This document shows positions 51,128-61,142 of a stretch of 64,000 nucleotides of DNA, piece after piece; position 1 is the first letter of the stretch; the number at the start of each line of letters is the position of its first letter. Under the pieces are notes generated by a model. The model ran no database searches. It worked only from the letters and a program-made list of their open reading frames with translations, and had not been told where the DNA came from. Position numbers and translations under genes: made by a program. The stretch spans positions 1 to 64,000 of the forward strand of contig CACHKQ010000004.1 in NCBI GenBank assembly GCA_902580445.1. Reading direction: 5' to 3'. The stretch is from an uncultured Pelagibacteraceae bacterium. GTDB taxonomy: Bacteria; Pseudomonadota; Alphaproteobacteria; Pelagibacterales; Pelagibacteraceae.

Positions 51128-52655
51128 TTTTTTTAAATAAAATATCAGTCTTTTTCAATTTAATTCCTGGTTTTAATATTTTTATATTTTTTAAAGACTC
51201 TAAATTTATATTTGCCTTATCAATTGATAAAGTTGATAGAACTTTTTCTGTTGCAATAGGGATTATCGGATTTAATAATATACTTATAGATCTAATTTGA
51301 TTCAAAATTGTATATAATATTGTATTCATTCTTTCAGGGTTTTTTTCTTTTAGTGACCATGGTTTTTGATCATTAAAATATTTATTTGCATTAAATGAAA
51401 TATTTATAACTTTTTTAAGATACTGGTTGAGCTCTTGGTTATCAATTAAACTTCTTAAATCAGATAATGAATTAATGATTTCATCGTTCAATTTTGTATC
51501 TTCTTTTTCCACCTTGCTCAAAGTAGGAATTTTTGAATCACAGTTTTTATTTATAAAAGCAAATACTCTCTGACATAAGTTTCCGTAATTATTTGCTAAA
51601 TCATTATTGATACAATCAGTCAAATTTTTAAGAGAAATATTTCCGTCATTTCCTAAAGAAACTTCTTTTGATAAATAGTATCTTAATTGATCAACTCCAA
51701 AATTATTTATAATCTCAATTGGATCCAAAATATTTCCTAGAGATTTAGACATTTTTTTATCATCTGACAGTATCCATCCGTGTCCATATATTCTTTTTGG
51801 TAAAGGAATATTAGCTGCCATCAAAAAAGCAGGCCAATAAATTGCATGGAATCTTAAAATATCTTTCCCGATTATATGAATATTAGCTGGCCAGAATTTT
51901 TTATATTTATTATCTTTTATATTTGGGTAATTTAAGGCACTTAAATAATTTGTTAATGCATCAAGCCAGACGTATATTAAATGTTTAGAATTTGTGGGAA
52001 CTGGAATTCCCCAATTAAACGAGGTACGACTTACTGATAAATCTTTAAGTCCCTTTTTAACAAAATTAACAACTTCATTTCTTCTTGATGTTGGTAAAAT
52101 AAATTTAGGATTGTCATTGTAAAATTTAAGTAGTTTATCCTGCCATGATGATAATTTAAAAAAATAAGATTCTTCCTCAACCCATTCAACCTTAGAACCT
52201 GACACTTTTGAATATTTAATGTTGTTTTTAGTTTCGATTTCATCATCATCATAATACGCCTCGTCAGAGACAGAATACCATCCTTGATACTTGGACAAAT
52301 AAATATCCTTGGATTTTTCAAGCTTAGACCAAATGTCTACTACAGACTTAAAATGACGTTTTTCAGTTGTTCTAATAAAGTCATCGTTAGAAAGATAAAG
52401 AATATTAGTCAGATCTTTAAACTTTAAAGATAATTCATCACAAAATAATTTGACATCTTTTGAATTTTTTTCTGCTTCCCTTTGCATTTTAAGACCATGC
52501 TCATCAGTACCAGTTAAAAAAAATACGTCAAATTCATCAATTCGTTTAAACCTGGCAAAAATATCAGCAATTATGCTTGAATATGCATGTCCCATGTGTG
52601 GTTTTCCTGATGGATAATAAATAGGCGTTGTAATGTAAAAGTTTTTATTCGACAT
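51111..52655 (-). CDS. metG: Methionyl-tRNA synthetase
   Basis: Charges tRNA-Met. The 514-residue enzyme has the class I HIGH-type motif YYPSGKPHMGHAYS near residue 14 and KMSKS in DDKKMSKSLGN near 297. The connective insert GWYSVSDEAYY lacks the zinc-knuckle cysteines seen in some MetRS. There is no C-terminal tRNA-binding EMAP-like domain, so the protein is the short form. It starts 2 bases after holB and overlaps tatD. Confidence 0.96.
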   Translation of the reverse strand: MSNKNFYITTPIYYPSGKPHMGHAYSSIIADIFARFKRIDEFDVFFLTGTDEHGLKMQREAEKNSKDVKLFCDELSLKFKDLTNILYLSNDDFIRTTEKRHFKSVVDIWSKLEKSKDIYLSKYQGWYSVSDEAYYDDDEIETKNNIKYSKVSGSKVEWVEEESYFFKLSSWQDKLLKFYNDNPKFILPTSRRNEVVNFVKKGLKDLSVSRTSFNWGIPVPTNSKHLIYVWLDALTNYLSALNYPNIKDNKYKKFWPANIHIIGKDILRFHAIYWPAFLMAANIPLPKRIYGHGWILSDDKKMSKSLGNILDPIEIINNFGVDQLRYYLSKEVSLGNDGNISLKNLTDCINNDLANNYGNLCQRVFAFINKNCDSKIPTLSKVEKEDTKLNDEIINSLSDLRSLIDNQELNQYLKKVINISFNANKYFNDQKPWSLKEKNPERMNTILYTILNQIRSISILLNPIIPIATEKVLSTLSIDKANINLESLKNIKILKPGIKLKKTDILFKKIENDN

Positions 52656-52657
52656 AG

Positions 52658-53602
52658 CTAAATTATAGAATTTTTTAAAATATTTAATACAGAATTGTTA
52701 GTAAGATTAAATCTTTTATAATCATTTAATATCTTAAAAATATCATTTTTTAATTTTAATAGAGAAATTATATTTTGTTTTTTAAATAAATTAATATCAT
52801 TATATTTTATTTCTAAAAAAAATTTGATACAATCAATATAAATTTCTTCCTTTTCCTTCTTATATTTATCGAGCAATTTAGATGTCAATTCATAAATAGG
52901 TGTATTAAGTTCAGTGCCGATTTTACTTAATATATAATAATATTTAATAAACATGCCTGGTGATGCAAGATAAGAATAGTTAAGAATAAAATTATCATCA
53001 ATATCATGGTTATCCAATATTTTTTTTAATATTGAATTTTTTTGATCGATATTAAGAAATATTTTTGTTTCAATTGAACGAGATTTAAGTGTTTCAACTA
53101 ATTTATTTCTCTTATTATTAATTAAAATGAAATAATTATTGTTATTTGGTTCTTCAATCATCTTCAAGAGTGAGTTAACAACATTATTGTTCAAAAGTTC
53201 AACATCGTCAAAAACAATAAACCTTGGATTATTATCTAATGTAGAATTATTAAGATCTTTTTTAATTTCTCTTACTTTTTCAATAGATAACTTATTTTTA
53301 TCTTCATTTGGAAAATAAACAAAGTTTTGAAATGTTTTTGAATTAAATTTGCTCAAAATCAAATTACTTTCATCAATTGACTTTTTATCTAAATCATATG
53401 GTTGTTTATAAATTTTAGAAAAAATATAAATAATCAAATGAAAAACTAATGTAAATTTACCAATTCCTTTTTCACCTGTAACCAAGCTTACTTTTGGAAA
53501 ATTTCCACTTTCATATAATTTAATAAAATTCATTAGAACATCATCATACCCATAAAGATCTGATGATGTATTTATATTATCTAAACTTTTGATGGATGGC
53601 AT
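52658..53602 (-). CDS. holB: DNA polymerase III delta-prime subunit
   Basis: Clamp-loader subunit. The 314-residue AAA+ protein shows a P-loop SLVTGEKGIGKFTLVFHLI near residue 40, the DDVELLNNNVVNSLLKMIEEPNNN run around 127-150 (Walker B-like and helix after it), and LKSRSIETKI with the arginine sensor (SRS). The C-terminal half is more divergent. Its gene overlaps tmk by 26 bases and lies just upstream of metG, as expected for the tmk-holB-metG order. Confidence 0.87.
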   Translation of the reverse strand: MPSIKSLDNINTSSDLYGYDDVLMNFIKLYESGNFPKVSLVTGEKGIGKFTLVFHLIIYIFSKIYKQPYDLDKKSIDESNLILSKFNSKTFQNFVYFPNEDKNKLSIEKVREIKKDLNNSTLDNNPRFIVFDDVELLNNNVVNSLLKMIEEPNNNNYFILINNKRNKLVETLKSRSIETKIFLNIDQKNSILKKILDNHDIDDNFILNYSYLASPGMFIKYYYILSKIGTELNTPIYELTSKLLDKYKKEKEEIYIDCIKFFLEIKYNDINLFKKQNIISLLKLKNDIFKILNDYKRFNLTNNSVLNILKNSII

Positions 53603-54248
53603 TTGTGTTTAATTTCTTTAAAACTATCTTTAAAATATTGTTCTCAATATCAGTTGAGTCATTTGAATTATCTAAAATAAAATACTTCTTTTTATTTTTT
53701 TTTGCTATTTTTAAAAAAGATCGTTGAGCTTTTATATAAAAAGATTTCGAAAACTTATCATACCTATTTTTAACCTTTCTTTTTCTTAATCTTTTTAGCG
53801 CTTTATTTATATTAACTTTTAAAACAAATATTAAATTGGGTCTATTTTTTCCAAGTATTTCTCGATGTATATTATCAATAAAACCAGGTTTGACCACCTT
53901 GCCTGATACCTGATAAGCAGTCGTAGAGTCTATAAATCTATCACAAATGACAATTTTTTTTTTTTTGAGTGCTGGTTCGATCTTTTTTTTAATATGTTCA
54001 TTCCTTGCTGCTAAATAAAGCAATGTATCTGTATATTTATCAAATAAATCCTTATTATTTTTTCCAAAATAATCTTTCAAGATTAATTTTCTTATTCTTT
54101 CTGCCCCAGGTGTTCCTCCTGGTTCTCTAGTTTTAACTATTTTAAAACCTTTGTTTTTTAAATTATTATATAGTTTTTTACTTAGATAGGATTTTCCAGA
54201 ACCTTCTATTCCTTCAAAAACTATAAAAAAAGGTTTTTTTTTATACAT
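53577..54248 (-). CDS. tmk: Thymidylate kinase
   Basis: Phosphorylates dTMP to dTDP. The 223-residue protein has Walker A FEGIEGSGKSYLSKKL near residue 10, the substrate loop TREPGGTPGAERIRK near 40, the DRFIDSTTAYQ motif near 104, and a LID-like Arg-rich stretch (RLRKRKVKNRYDKFS) near 150. A basic C-terminal tail is a little longer than usual. It overlaps dacC by 8 bases and holB by 26. Confidence 0.95.
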   Translation of the reverse strand: MYKKKPFFIVFEGIEGSGKSYLSKKLYNNLKNKGFKIVKTREPGGTPGAERIRKLILKDYFGKNNKDLFDKYTDTLLYLAARNEHIKKKIEPALKKKKIVICDRFIDSTTAYQVSGKVVKPGFIDNIHREILGKNRPNLIFVLKVNINKALKRLRKRKVKNRYDKFSKSFYIKAQRSFLKIAKKNKKKYFILDNSNDSTDIENNILKIVLKKLNTNAIHQKFR

Positions 54249-55395
54249 CTCCCCAAATCATATAGTTAAAAGACATAAATAAACTTTTAAAAAAGTTAAC
54301 CTTTTTAACTTCTTCGGAAGCAAAAACCGGTATTATTTTATCTTCTTCGTTATTTGTTTTAATAATTATTTCTCCGATTTGATCATTTTCTCTTATTGGA
54401 GCTTTAAGGGGTCCGTCATATTTAATTAAAACTTTAAAATTTCTTACGTCTTTCTTATTGAGAGTTATAAACACATCCTCTTTAGTTTTTCCTTTAACTT
54501 TATCTTTTTGTCCAAGCCACGTTTTAAATTCAAAATTAGGTTTATCTTTTTCTGATATTTCGTAAGTATTAGTATTTCTCAAACCCCATGAAATTAATTT
54601 CAAAGACTCTGTAGACCTAGACTGCTTGGTTTGAAATCCGCTACCAACAGCAATTAATCTTCTTTTTTCACCAACTACACTACTTGCTAACGAATACTTT
54701 TCTACAGCTAGATAACCGGTTTTAATGCCATCCGAGCCGATATTTTTATATAACAGAGGGTTTCTATTTCCTTGCTTTATTGGATCACCACCAGTTCTAT
54801 CCCATGTAAATTCTTTTTCAGCAAAGTATTCGTAATATTTCGGAAAATTTTTTATTAAATATTTAGACATAATGGCTATATCTCTTACAGTAGAGTAGTT
54901 ATCTGGATCATTAATTCCAGAAGAATTAGTAAAATTTGTATTTGTCAAACCTATCTCTAAAGCTTTCTCATTCATCATTTCTGCAAAATTCTCCTCAGTA
55001 CCAGCTATTCCCTCAGCTAATGCCACACATGCATCATTACCTGAAACAACTATTACTCCACGTAATAAATCTTCAACCGATACTTTGTCATTTAACATTA
55101 TAAACATAGAAGAGTAACCACTCCTTGACATTCTCCAAGCATTTTCAGAAATTATAAATTCATCATCTAAATTTAATCTTCCCTGTTTTAATAAATCAAA
55201 TACGATTATAGAGGTCATAATTTTTGTCATTGAAGCCGGGTATATACTCATGTCAGCTTCAATTTCATGTAAAATTTTTCCAGAATTATAATCCATCAAT
55301 ATTGATGTTTTTGCTTTAACATTTGGCATTGTTCTAGATGGAGTAGAAAACAGTAAGACTGTTAATATTGTAAAAAAAATTATATTTTTAATCAT
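54241..55395 (-). CDS. dacC: D-alanyl-D-alanine carboxypeptidase (PBP5/6 type)
   Basis: Trims the terminal D-Ala from peptidoglycan stem peptides. The 384-residue protein has a signal peptide (about 1-22) and the three penicillin-binding motifs in order: SxxK in ASMTKIM (about 58), SxN in SGNDACVALAEG (about 112) and KTG in GIKTGYLAVEKYS (about 222). The rest is the C-terminal beta-rich domain and a short amphipathic membrane anchor (SLFMSFNYMIWG). It overlaps the RlpA-like gene by 8 bases. Confidence 0.93.
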   Translation of the reverse strand: MIKNIIFFTILTVLLFSTPSRTMPNVKAKTSILMDYNSGKILHEIEADMSIYPASMTKIMTSIIVFDLLKQGRLNLDDEFIISENAWRMSRSGYSSMFIMLNDKVSVEDLLRGVIVVSGNDACVALAEGIAGTEENFAEMMNEKALEIGLTNTNFTNSSGINDPDNYSTVRDIAIMSKYLIKNFPKYYEYFAEKEFTWDRTGGDPIKQGNRNPLLYKNIGSDGIKTGYLAVEKYSLASSVVGEKRRLIAVGSGFQTKQSRSTESLKLISWGLRNTNTYEISEKDKPNFEFKTWLGQKDKVKGKTKEDVFITLNKKDVRNFKVLIKYDGPLKAPIRENDQIGEIIIKTNNEEDKIIPVFASEEVKKVNFFKSLFMSFNYMIWGDV

Positions 55396-56125
55396 GTTGT
55401 TTTATTTCAAGATCGTCAAATCCATACTTGTTTAACCCAAAGTAAAGATTTTTTAAAGTATTAATTGATGTATATGGTTTAGAAGAAAGCATAAATTTAT
55501 TTTTTCCGAGCTTTTTAACTACAAGACTGCCTTGGGTAATATAACCTCTTTCTAAAATTTCCTTCAATTCATTGGTAGATATTTCAGAATAAAAAACACC
55601 AACTATTATTGAAAACTTTTTGTCTTTTTTAATGTTTGCTTTTTTATTAATTGAAATATTATCAATTTTAACTTTAGTAATTGGAGCTTTATTTTCAACT
55701 TTTTTTTCTTCAGAATGTGTAGTGGCAACCTTAGCTACAAAGGACTTGTTTTTTTTTCGCTCAATCACTTCAACAAAAGGCATTTCCTTATTTAATTCCA
55801 ATTTATCAGCTACCTTTTGTGATATTAAAATTTTATAAAAAGACGAAAATTTAATTTTTTTTGTAACTTTAAGTTCAATTGATTTTGTATTTAAAGGATT
55901 TGTAATTTTTAGTATTGAGTTTTTTGGTAGTAAATTGTGACCAATTTCAAACTTGTCATTATTAATTTTTTTGTAAAACTTCTCATTTTGATGCAAATTT
56001 GAGTTATACACCAAAGCAAACCCAGAAGATTTATATGGAACATAATTGGATTTATTGTTTTTTATGGTTGAATTAGTACAGGATATTAAGAAAATTAATA
56101 TTAATGATAAAAAACTATATTTCAT
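55388..56125 (-). CDS. RlpA-like lipoprotein with C-terminal SPOR-like domain
   Basis: A 245-residue lipoprotein: signal peptide ending in the lipobox FLISC (Cys16), a DPBB-type RlpA-like region (about 35-118), a Lys-rich linker and a C-terminal region (about 170-245, FSIIVGVFYS..) with the strand-helix pattern of SPOR domains that bind denuded peptidoglycan. Relatives are septal lytic transglycosylases. The catalytic Asp of RlpA is not evident. It sits with mltB and dacC in a cell-wall operon. Confidence 0.72.
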   Translation of the reverse strand: MKYSFLSLILIFLISCTNSTIKNNKSNYVPYKSSGFALVYNSNLHQNEKFYKKINNDKFEIGHNLLPKNSILKITNPLNTKSIELKVTKKIKFSSFYKILISQKVADKLELNKEMPFVEVIERKKNKSFVAKVATTHSEEKKVENKAPITKVKIDNISINKKANIKKDKKFSIIVGVFYSEISTNELKEILERGYITQGSLVVKKLGKNKFMLSSKPYTSINTLKNLYFGLNKYGFDDLEIKQHD

Positions 56126-57110
56126 TTTTAAATTTGTCTTTCAAAGTGCAAACAGCCAAAGCAAACCTTAAGGATCTGTTCCACTTTAAAACTTTTTCAT
56201 AATTATTAAAAACTAAATATGCGGGTGATAAAACTTTTGATCCAGGAATGATATCTTTATCAGGTGTTATAATTGCGGATATAAGATTATCATCAAAATT
56301 ATATTTTTCAGGTTCTTTTAAATATTTTTTGAAATATTTGATTTTTCTTTTATTTTTTAACTTCTTAGCAGAACTATTAAGATATTTTGTTGGTATGTTT
56401 TGTTTTAGTTCAATTTTGTAAAAACATGGCTTATTTTTTTTCCAGCCTATTTTATTCATATAATTTGCTGCAGATGCAAATGAATCGTCTATTTTTTTTA
56501 ATTCTATATCATTGTTTCCATTATAATCTATTGCATAATTTTTAATTGTAGTGGGCATAAACTGAAAATTTCCAAATGCTCCAGCCCATGAACCATAAAG
56601 AATATCTTTATCAATAATATCCTTATCTACCAATCTCAACAAAGTTAAAAGTTCGTTTGTAAAAAAGTCACTTCTCCTTTTGTCATAACTAAGTGTTGCA
56701 AGAGAAGAAACAATATCCATTTTACCAAGATACTTTCCATAATTTGTTTCGATACCCATTAAAGCTAGTAATAACTCTTTTTCGATAGAAAATTTTTTTT
56801 CTATTTCTTTAATAACTAATTGCTCTTTATTGTATAAGTACAATCCCTTAGAAACTTTAACTTTATTTGCTCTTTTGCTAATATAAGTAAATGTATCCTC
56901 ATAAAATTCTGGCTGATATCTATCATATTCAATAACCTTGGATAAAAATTTTGCATCATTCATAACTGAATTTACAGTTTTTTGTGACACACCACTTTTG
57001 ATAGCAACTAATTTAAACTCGTTTAACCAAGATTTAAAATTTTCTTCTGTATGAGCGCTACCATTTGAAATATAAAATAGTAAAATTAAAAATAATGTTA
57101 TCTTTTTCAT
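56115..57110 (-). CDS. mltB: Lytic murein transglycosylase B
   Basis: Cleaves the glycan strands of peptidoglycan. About 331 residues with signal peptide MKKITLFLILLFYISNGSAH; the family motif LMGIETNYGKYLG holds the catalytic Glu, followed by SSLATLSYDKRRSDFF and GSWAGAFGNFQFMPTT. It lacks the lipobox of E. coli MltB and is a soluble periplasmic form. The frame reaches 57128, but ATG 57110 puts the signal peptide first. It overlaps the RlpA-like gene by 11 bases. Confidence 0.93.
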   Translation of the reverse strand: MKKITLFLILLFYISNGSAHTEENFKSWLNEFKLVAIKSGVSQKTVNSVMNDAKFLSKVIEYDRYQPEFYEDTFTYISKRANKVKVSKGLYLYNKEQLVIKEIEKKFSIEKELLLALMGIETNYGKYLGKMDIVSSLATLSYDKRRSDFFTNELLTLLRLVDKDIIDKDILYGSWAGAFGNFQFMPTTIKNYAIDYNGNNDIELKKIDDSFASAANYMNKIGWKKNKPCFYKIELKQNIPTKYLNSSAKKLKNKRKIKYFKKYLKEPEKYNFDDNLISAIITPDKDIIPGSKVLSPAYLVFNNYEKVLKWNRSLRFALAVCTLKDKFKNEI

Positions 57111-57210
57111 TTTAAGCTTATATTCCAATATTTTTTTACATTCTATAAAATTATTGATTGCTGAATTTCTTGTATCTTTAATGTATAAAACATATTAAGA
57201 ACCATTCTTT

Positions 57211-57300
57211 GGAGAGGTGGCTGAGCGGTTGAAAGCACTAGTCTTGAAAACTAGCAATGGGGCAACTCATTCGTGGGTTCGAATCCCACCCTCTCCGCCA
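57211..57300 (+). tRNA. tRNA-Ser (anticodon TGA)
   Basis: A 90-base type II tRNA. Acceptor GGAGAGG pairs with CCTCTCC, the anticodon stem CTAGT/ACTAG has the loop CTTGAAA (anticodon TGA), there is a long variable arm (AATGGGGCAACTCATT), and the T arm is GTGGG-TTCGAAT-CCCAC. The discriminator is G and CCA is encoded (57298-57300). It directly abuts the end of the convergent sdhE gene. Confidence 0.97.
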
Positions 57301-57558
57301 TTAAAATTTTTGAAAATCATCAATAATTTTATTAATAAATGTATTAGTAAATTTTGTTAATGATTCTTTTTTTTTTATAGAAATTAAAACTTCATCATCC
57401 ATATTTATAAATTCATTTAATGCTTTTAAATGATCCACATCTAATTTATCAATAATTGACTTTACGAAAGCTATCATTAAAATATCCATTTCTTTAGTGC
57501 CTCTATAGGATGCTCTATAGATAATTTTATTTTTGAGATCTTCTTTGTTTAATGACAT
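57301..57558 (-). CDS. sdhE: Succinate dehydrogenase assembly factor SdhE
   Basis: An 85-residue all-helical protein of the SdhE/YgfY family, which helps attach FAD covalently to succinate dehydrogenase flavoprotein. The family motif is RASYRGTKEMDILM near residue 15 (RxxRGxxExD). In Alphaproteobacteria it is typically divergent from recG, as here, with 8 bases between the starts. Confidence 0.9.
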   Translation of the reverse strand: MSLNKEDLKNKIIYRASYRGTKEMDILMIAFVKSIIDKLDVDHLKALNEFINMDDEVLISIKKKESLTKFTNTFINKIIDDFQKF

Positions 57559-57566
57559 AGTTTTAT

Positions 57567-59621
57567 GTGCAAAAAATGAGTAATTCTAATTTTTTACTAT
57601 CAGACATAATTACCATAAAAGGTATAGGAACTAAAACAAGAAAATATTTACAAAAAAAGAAAATTGAAAAAGTAAAAGATTTATTGTTTGATCTGCCCTA
57701 TTCTTTTATAGATAGATCAAAAATTACTAATTTAAATGAGTTAGAAATTGGTAAAATATTAACAATAAAAGTAGAAGTTTTAAAATACAATTTTCCAAGA
57801 ATGAGAAATTTGCCCAATACAGTTATATGCGGAGGTGATAATAAAAAAATTAAAATTGTTTTTTTTAATAGTTTTGAAGGTTATATAAGAAAAGTTTTAC
57901 CGTTAAATCGATCTGTTATTATAAGTGGTAAAATAAATTTCTATAAAAATAACTATCAGATTACAAACCCCACATATATTAAACCTTTAAATCAAGTTGA
58001 AGAAATAGCTAAAATTTTTCCAAAATATTCGTTGACAGAAGGACTTTTAGAAAAAAATTATAGAAAACTAATTGATAATGTCATAAAAAAAATTGACGAT
58101 GATTTTGAATGGCATGATAAAAAGTTCTTACAAAACAACAGCTTTAGTAGTTTAAAATCAACATTAAATAAATTGCATAATCCAAAAAGCAATTTAGACA
58201 TATTTTCTAATGATTTTAGAAGACTTGCATACGACGAGATACTATCTAATTTACTTACATTATATTCTGCTAGAAAAGTTATTAAAGTCAAAAAAAAAAG
58301 AAAAAAAATTTTTAAGAATAAATTATCAAATATTGTCAAAAAAAATTTTAATTTTGAGTTAACCAGCGGTCAAAACAAAATATTAGTTGAAATTGAAAAA
58401 GATTTAAAATCTGACACAAGAATGTTTAGATTATTACAAGGTGATGTTGGTTCTGGTAAAACTATATTAGCTTTAATTTCGGCGGCAAAAGTGCTTGAGG
58501 ACAATTTTCAGGTCGCTTTTATGGCACCTACCGAAATACTAGCAAAACAACATTATCAGCTTGCAATAAATCTATTTAAAAAAACTAATATTAATGTAGG
58601 TTTGCTCACTAGTAAAATTGCGGGAATTGAAAAAAATAAAATTATTAACAATGTAAGTAATGGAAATATTAAACTTTTATTCGGAACACATTCTCTTTTT
58701 CAAAAAAAAATAATGTTTTCAAATTTAGGTTTTATAATTATTGATGAACAACACAAATTTGGAGTAAAGCAAAGAATTAAACTAGCCAAAAAAGGTGGAA
58801 GTAATTGTGATGTTTTAACAATGTCTGCAACACCAATACCAAGAACAATGATGTTATCATTTTTTGGCGACATGGATATATCGATATTGAACGAAAAACC
58901 AAAGTATAGAAAAGAAATAGTAACTCTAATTAAGCCAGAAAGTAAATTAGAAGAAATAGTTCCTCTAATAAAAAAACAAATCAAACTAAACTACCAGGTC
59001 TTTTGGGTGTGCCCTTTAATAGAGCAATCAAAAAAACTCAACTTTTCATCTGCTAAAAATAAATTTGAGGATATAAATAAATTATTTCCAGATAACGTAG
59101 GTCTTATTCACGGTAACATGAGTATTGACCAAAGAAACAAAGTTTTAAATTTATTTATAAACAAAAAAATCAAAATTTTAGTTAGTACAACAATAATTGA
59201 AGTAGGTATAAATTTTCCAGATGCGAACATAATTATAATTGAAGACTCTAATAAATTTGGCTTATCACAGCTTCATCAATTACGAGGCAGAGTTGGAAGG
59301 GGTAATTCAATATCTTATTGTATATTGATGTATAAAAAAAATTTAAGTGTTAATGCAAAAAAACGTTTAAAAATTCTTAGAGAAACAAATAATGGTTTTA
59401 TAATCGCTGAGGAAGATTTAAAAATAAGAGGTCATGGAGATTTGTTAGGTTTTCAACAGAGTGGTGTTAAAAATTTCAAATTTGCTGATCCTATTCATCA
59501 TAAAGATTTGTTTTTATCAGCTGAGAATAAAATAAATACATTTAATTCTAATTCTCTAAAAAAATATGAAAAATTAATTAAATTATTTGATAAAGCAGAT
59601 ATTATAAACGAAATTAAGTAG
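57567..59621 (+). CDS. recG: ATP-dependent DNA helicase RecG
   Basis: Remodels stalled forks and branched DNA. The 684-residue enzyme has an N-terminal wedge/OB part (about 60-150, including GKILTIKVEVL), then helicase motifs: RLLQGDVGSGKT (motif I), APTEILAKQH (Ia), IIDEQHKFGVKQR (II, DEQH), TMSATPIPRT (III), TTIIEVGINFPDAN (V) and QLHQLRGRVGRG (VI). GTG 57567 and ATG 57576 are both possible starts; the ATG has the advantage of being a strong codon. It is convergent with the DUF502 gene. Confidence 0.96.
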   Translation: MQKMSNSNFLLSDIITIKGIGTKTRKYLQKKKIEKVKDLLFDLPYSFIDRSKITNLNELEIGKILTIKVEVLKYNFPRMRNLPNTVICGGDNKKIKIVFFNSFEGYIRKVLPLNRSVIISGKINFYKNNYQITNPTYIKPLNQVEEIAKIFPKYSLTEGLLEKNYRKLIDNVIKKIDDDFEWHDKKFLQNNSFSSLKSTLNKLHNPKSNLDIFSNDFRRLAYDEILSNLLTLYSARKVIKVKKKRKKIFKNKLSNIVKKNFNFELTSGQNKILVEIEKDLKSDTRMFRLLQGDVGSGKTILALISAAKVLEDNFQVAFMAPTEILAKQHYQLAINLFKKTNINVGLLTSKIAGIEKNKIINNVSNGNIKLLFGTHSLFQKKIMFSNLGFIIIDEQHKFGVKQRIKLAKKGGSNCDVLTMSATPIPRTMMLSFFGDMDISILNEKPKYRKEIVTLIKPESKLEEIVPLIKKQIKLNYQVFWVCPLIEQSKKLNFSSAKNKFEDINKLFPDNVGLIHGNMSIDQRNKVLNLFINKKIKILVSTTIIEVGINFPDANIIIIEDSNKFGLSQLHQLRGRVGRGNSISYCILMYKKNLSVNAKKRLKILRETNNGFIIAEEDLKIRGHGDLLGFQQSGVKNFKFADPIHHKDLFLSAENKINTFNSNSLKKYEKLIKLFDKADIINEIK

Positions 59622-59627
59622 ATAAGA

Positions 59628-60239
59628 TTAAGGATTAAAACTTCCTGCAGAAACTATAAACTTTGATGCTTCCTCAAAAGTCAAATCTAAAAAAATAACT
59701 TCATCTTTGGGAAACATAAGTAAAAAACCACTTGTAGGATTTGGCGTAGTTGGAACAAAAACATTTAGAAGCTCTTTGCCAGCCTTTTTTCTAATTTCAC
59801 CAGTATTCTCCTTCGTAGCAAAACCTACTGCGTAAACTCCTTTTCTTGGGTATTCAACTAACACTACGGTTTTTTTATCTGATTTGCTATTTGTGAAAGT
59901 TTCGATTAATTGTTCGACTGCTGAATATATTGTTCTTATAATAGGTATTTTGTTAAGTATATTTTCAAATAAATTAAAAAGTCTTTTTCCGATAAATGAT
60001 AAAGAAATCCATCCGATAATTGTAATTAAAAGAACTGCAATTAATATTTCTAACCCCGGTATATTGTAAGGTAAATAATGATTGGGATTAATTTCTTTTG
60101 GTATTAACTTTGATGAAATATTTATTATAAATACAGTTAGATATAATGTTATTCCTATGGGTATGAGAACTACTACTCCAGCAATAAAATTATTACGAAG
60201 AGTAGATATTATTGCTTTTTTTGGTTTATTTTTTGCCAT
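59628..60239 (-). CDS. DUF502 membrane protein
   Basis: A 203-residue protein of the DUF502 family: two hydrophobic segments (about 16-36 and 58-80), PIGITLYLTVFII at the first, IIRTIYSAVEQLIETF in the middle and VFVPTTPNPTSGFLLMFPKDEV near 160, a well-conserved stretch of this family. The molecular role is not known. It lies 6 bases from the convergent recG end and is divergent from the M48 peptidase gene. Confidence 0.9.
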   Translation of the reverse strand: MAKNKPKKAIISTLRNNFIAGVVVLIPIGITLYLTVFIINISSKLIPKEINPNHYLPYNIPGLEILIAVLLITIIGWISLSFIGKRLFNLFENILNKIPIIRTIYSAVEQLIETFTNSKSDKKTVVLVEYPRKGVYAVGFATKENTGEIRKKAGKELLNVFVPTTPNPTSGFLLMFPKDEVIFLDLTFEEASKFIVSAGSFNP

Positions 60240-60289
60240 TTCAATATTCTTTCAAATACAAATCAATTTTTTTTTGTTAAGATTCGGCA

Positions 60290-61138
60290 ATGAAGAAATT
60301 TTATAACATAAATAGACGTAAATTTCTTGAGCTATTTGGATGTACTTGCTGTGGTTTTTTAACATCTTCTTGTGCTACAGTGCCAATAACTGATAGAAGA
60401 CAACTAACAATATATCCTGAAAGTACAATCAACGCACAAGCTGCAAAAGCTTATGATAAATTAAAGAATTCAAAAAAGATTAAGTTGATCACTAAAGGTA
60501 AAGATTTGAATAATGTTATAGATATTGGAGAGAAAATATCAAAATCTGTATCCATATTTTTTAAAAATCAAAATTTAAAAGATCCAACAAGTAATTTTGA
60601 CTGGGAGTATATTTTAATTGATAATAAAAAAGTTAAAAATGCATGGTGTATGCCTGGGGGAAAAATCGCTGTTTATACTGGTATATTAAGTGTTACAAAA
60701 AATATTAATGGCCTAGCTGCAGTGATGGGACATGAAATTGCACATGCTGTGGCAAAACATTCTGTTGAAAGAATGAGTGCAGCCATGGCAGTAAATGTAA
60801 CAACCCAAATAGCTGATATTTTCACAGGTGGTAAAATATCTCAAACACGTAATACAGTTGGTAGAGCAACAGGAATGGATGTTCTTCAGCTTGGTATTAT
60901 GAATCCATTTGGAAGAAAACAAGAAAGTGAAGCTGATTATCTTGGTTTAATTTTCTCATCTTTATCTGGATATAATATAAAAGAGGCTGTTAATTTATGG
61001 GAACGAATGAAAGAAGCTAATAAAGGAAAAGAACCACCACAATTTATGAGTACCCATCCTTCAAGTGACAATAGAATTATAAGTCTAAACGAGTGGATAC
61101 CAAAAGTGATTTTAGAGTACCCGCCATTAAAAACTTAA
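60290..61138 (+). CDS. M48 family metallopeptidase (exported lipoprotein)
   Basis: A 282-residue zinc protease of the M48/BepA-like group. The N-terminus has a twin-arginine-like start (NRRKFLELFG) and a possible lipobox ending at SSC, so it may be periplasmic and lipid-anchored. The active site is MGHEIAHAVAKHSVERMS near 146 (HExxH), with the third ligand Glu in ESEADYLGL near 216 and MSTHPSSDNRI near the C-terminus. Relatives degrade misfolded outer-membrane proteins; that role is inferred. Confidence 0.92.
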   Translation: MKKFYNINRRKFLELFGCTCCGFLTSSCATVPITDRRQLTIYPESTINAQAAKAYDKLKNSKKIKLITKGKDLNNVIDIGEKISKSVSIFFKNQNLKDPTSNFDWEYILIDNKKVKNAWCMPGGKIAVYTGILSVTKNINGLAAVMGHEIAHAVAKHSVERMSAAMAVNVTTQIADIFTGGKISQTRNTVGRATGMDVLQLGIMNPFGRKQESEADYLGLIFSSLSGYNIKEAVNLWERMKEANKGKEPPQFMSTHPSSDNRIISLNEWIPKVILEYPPLKT

Positions 61139-61142
61139 TTAG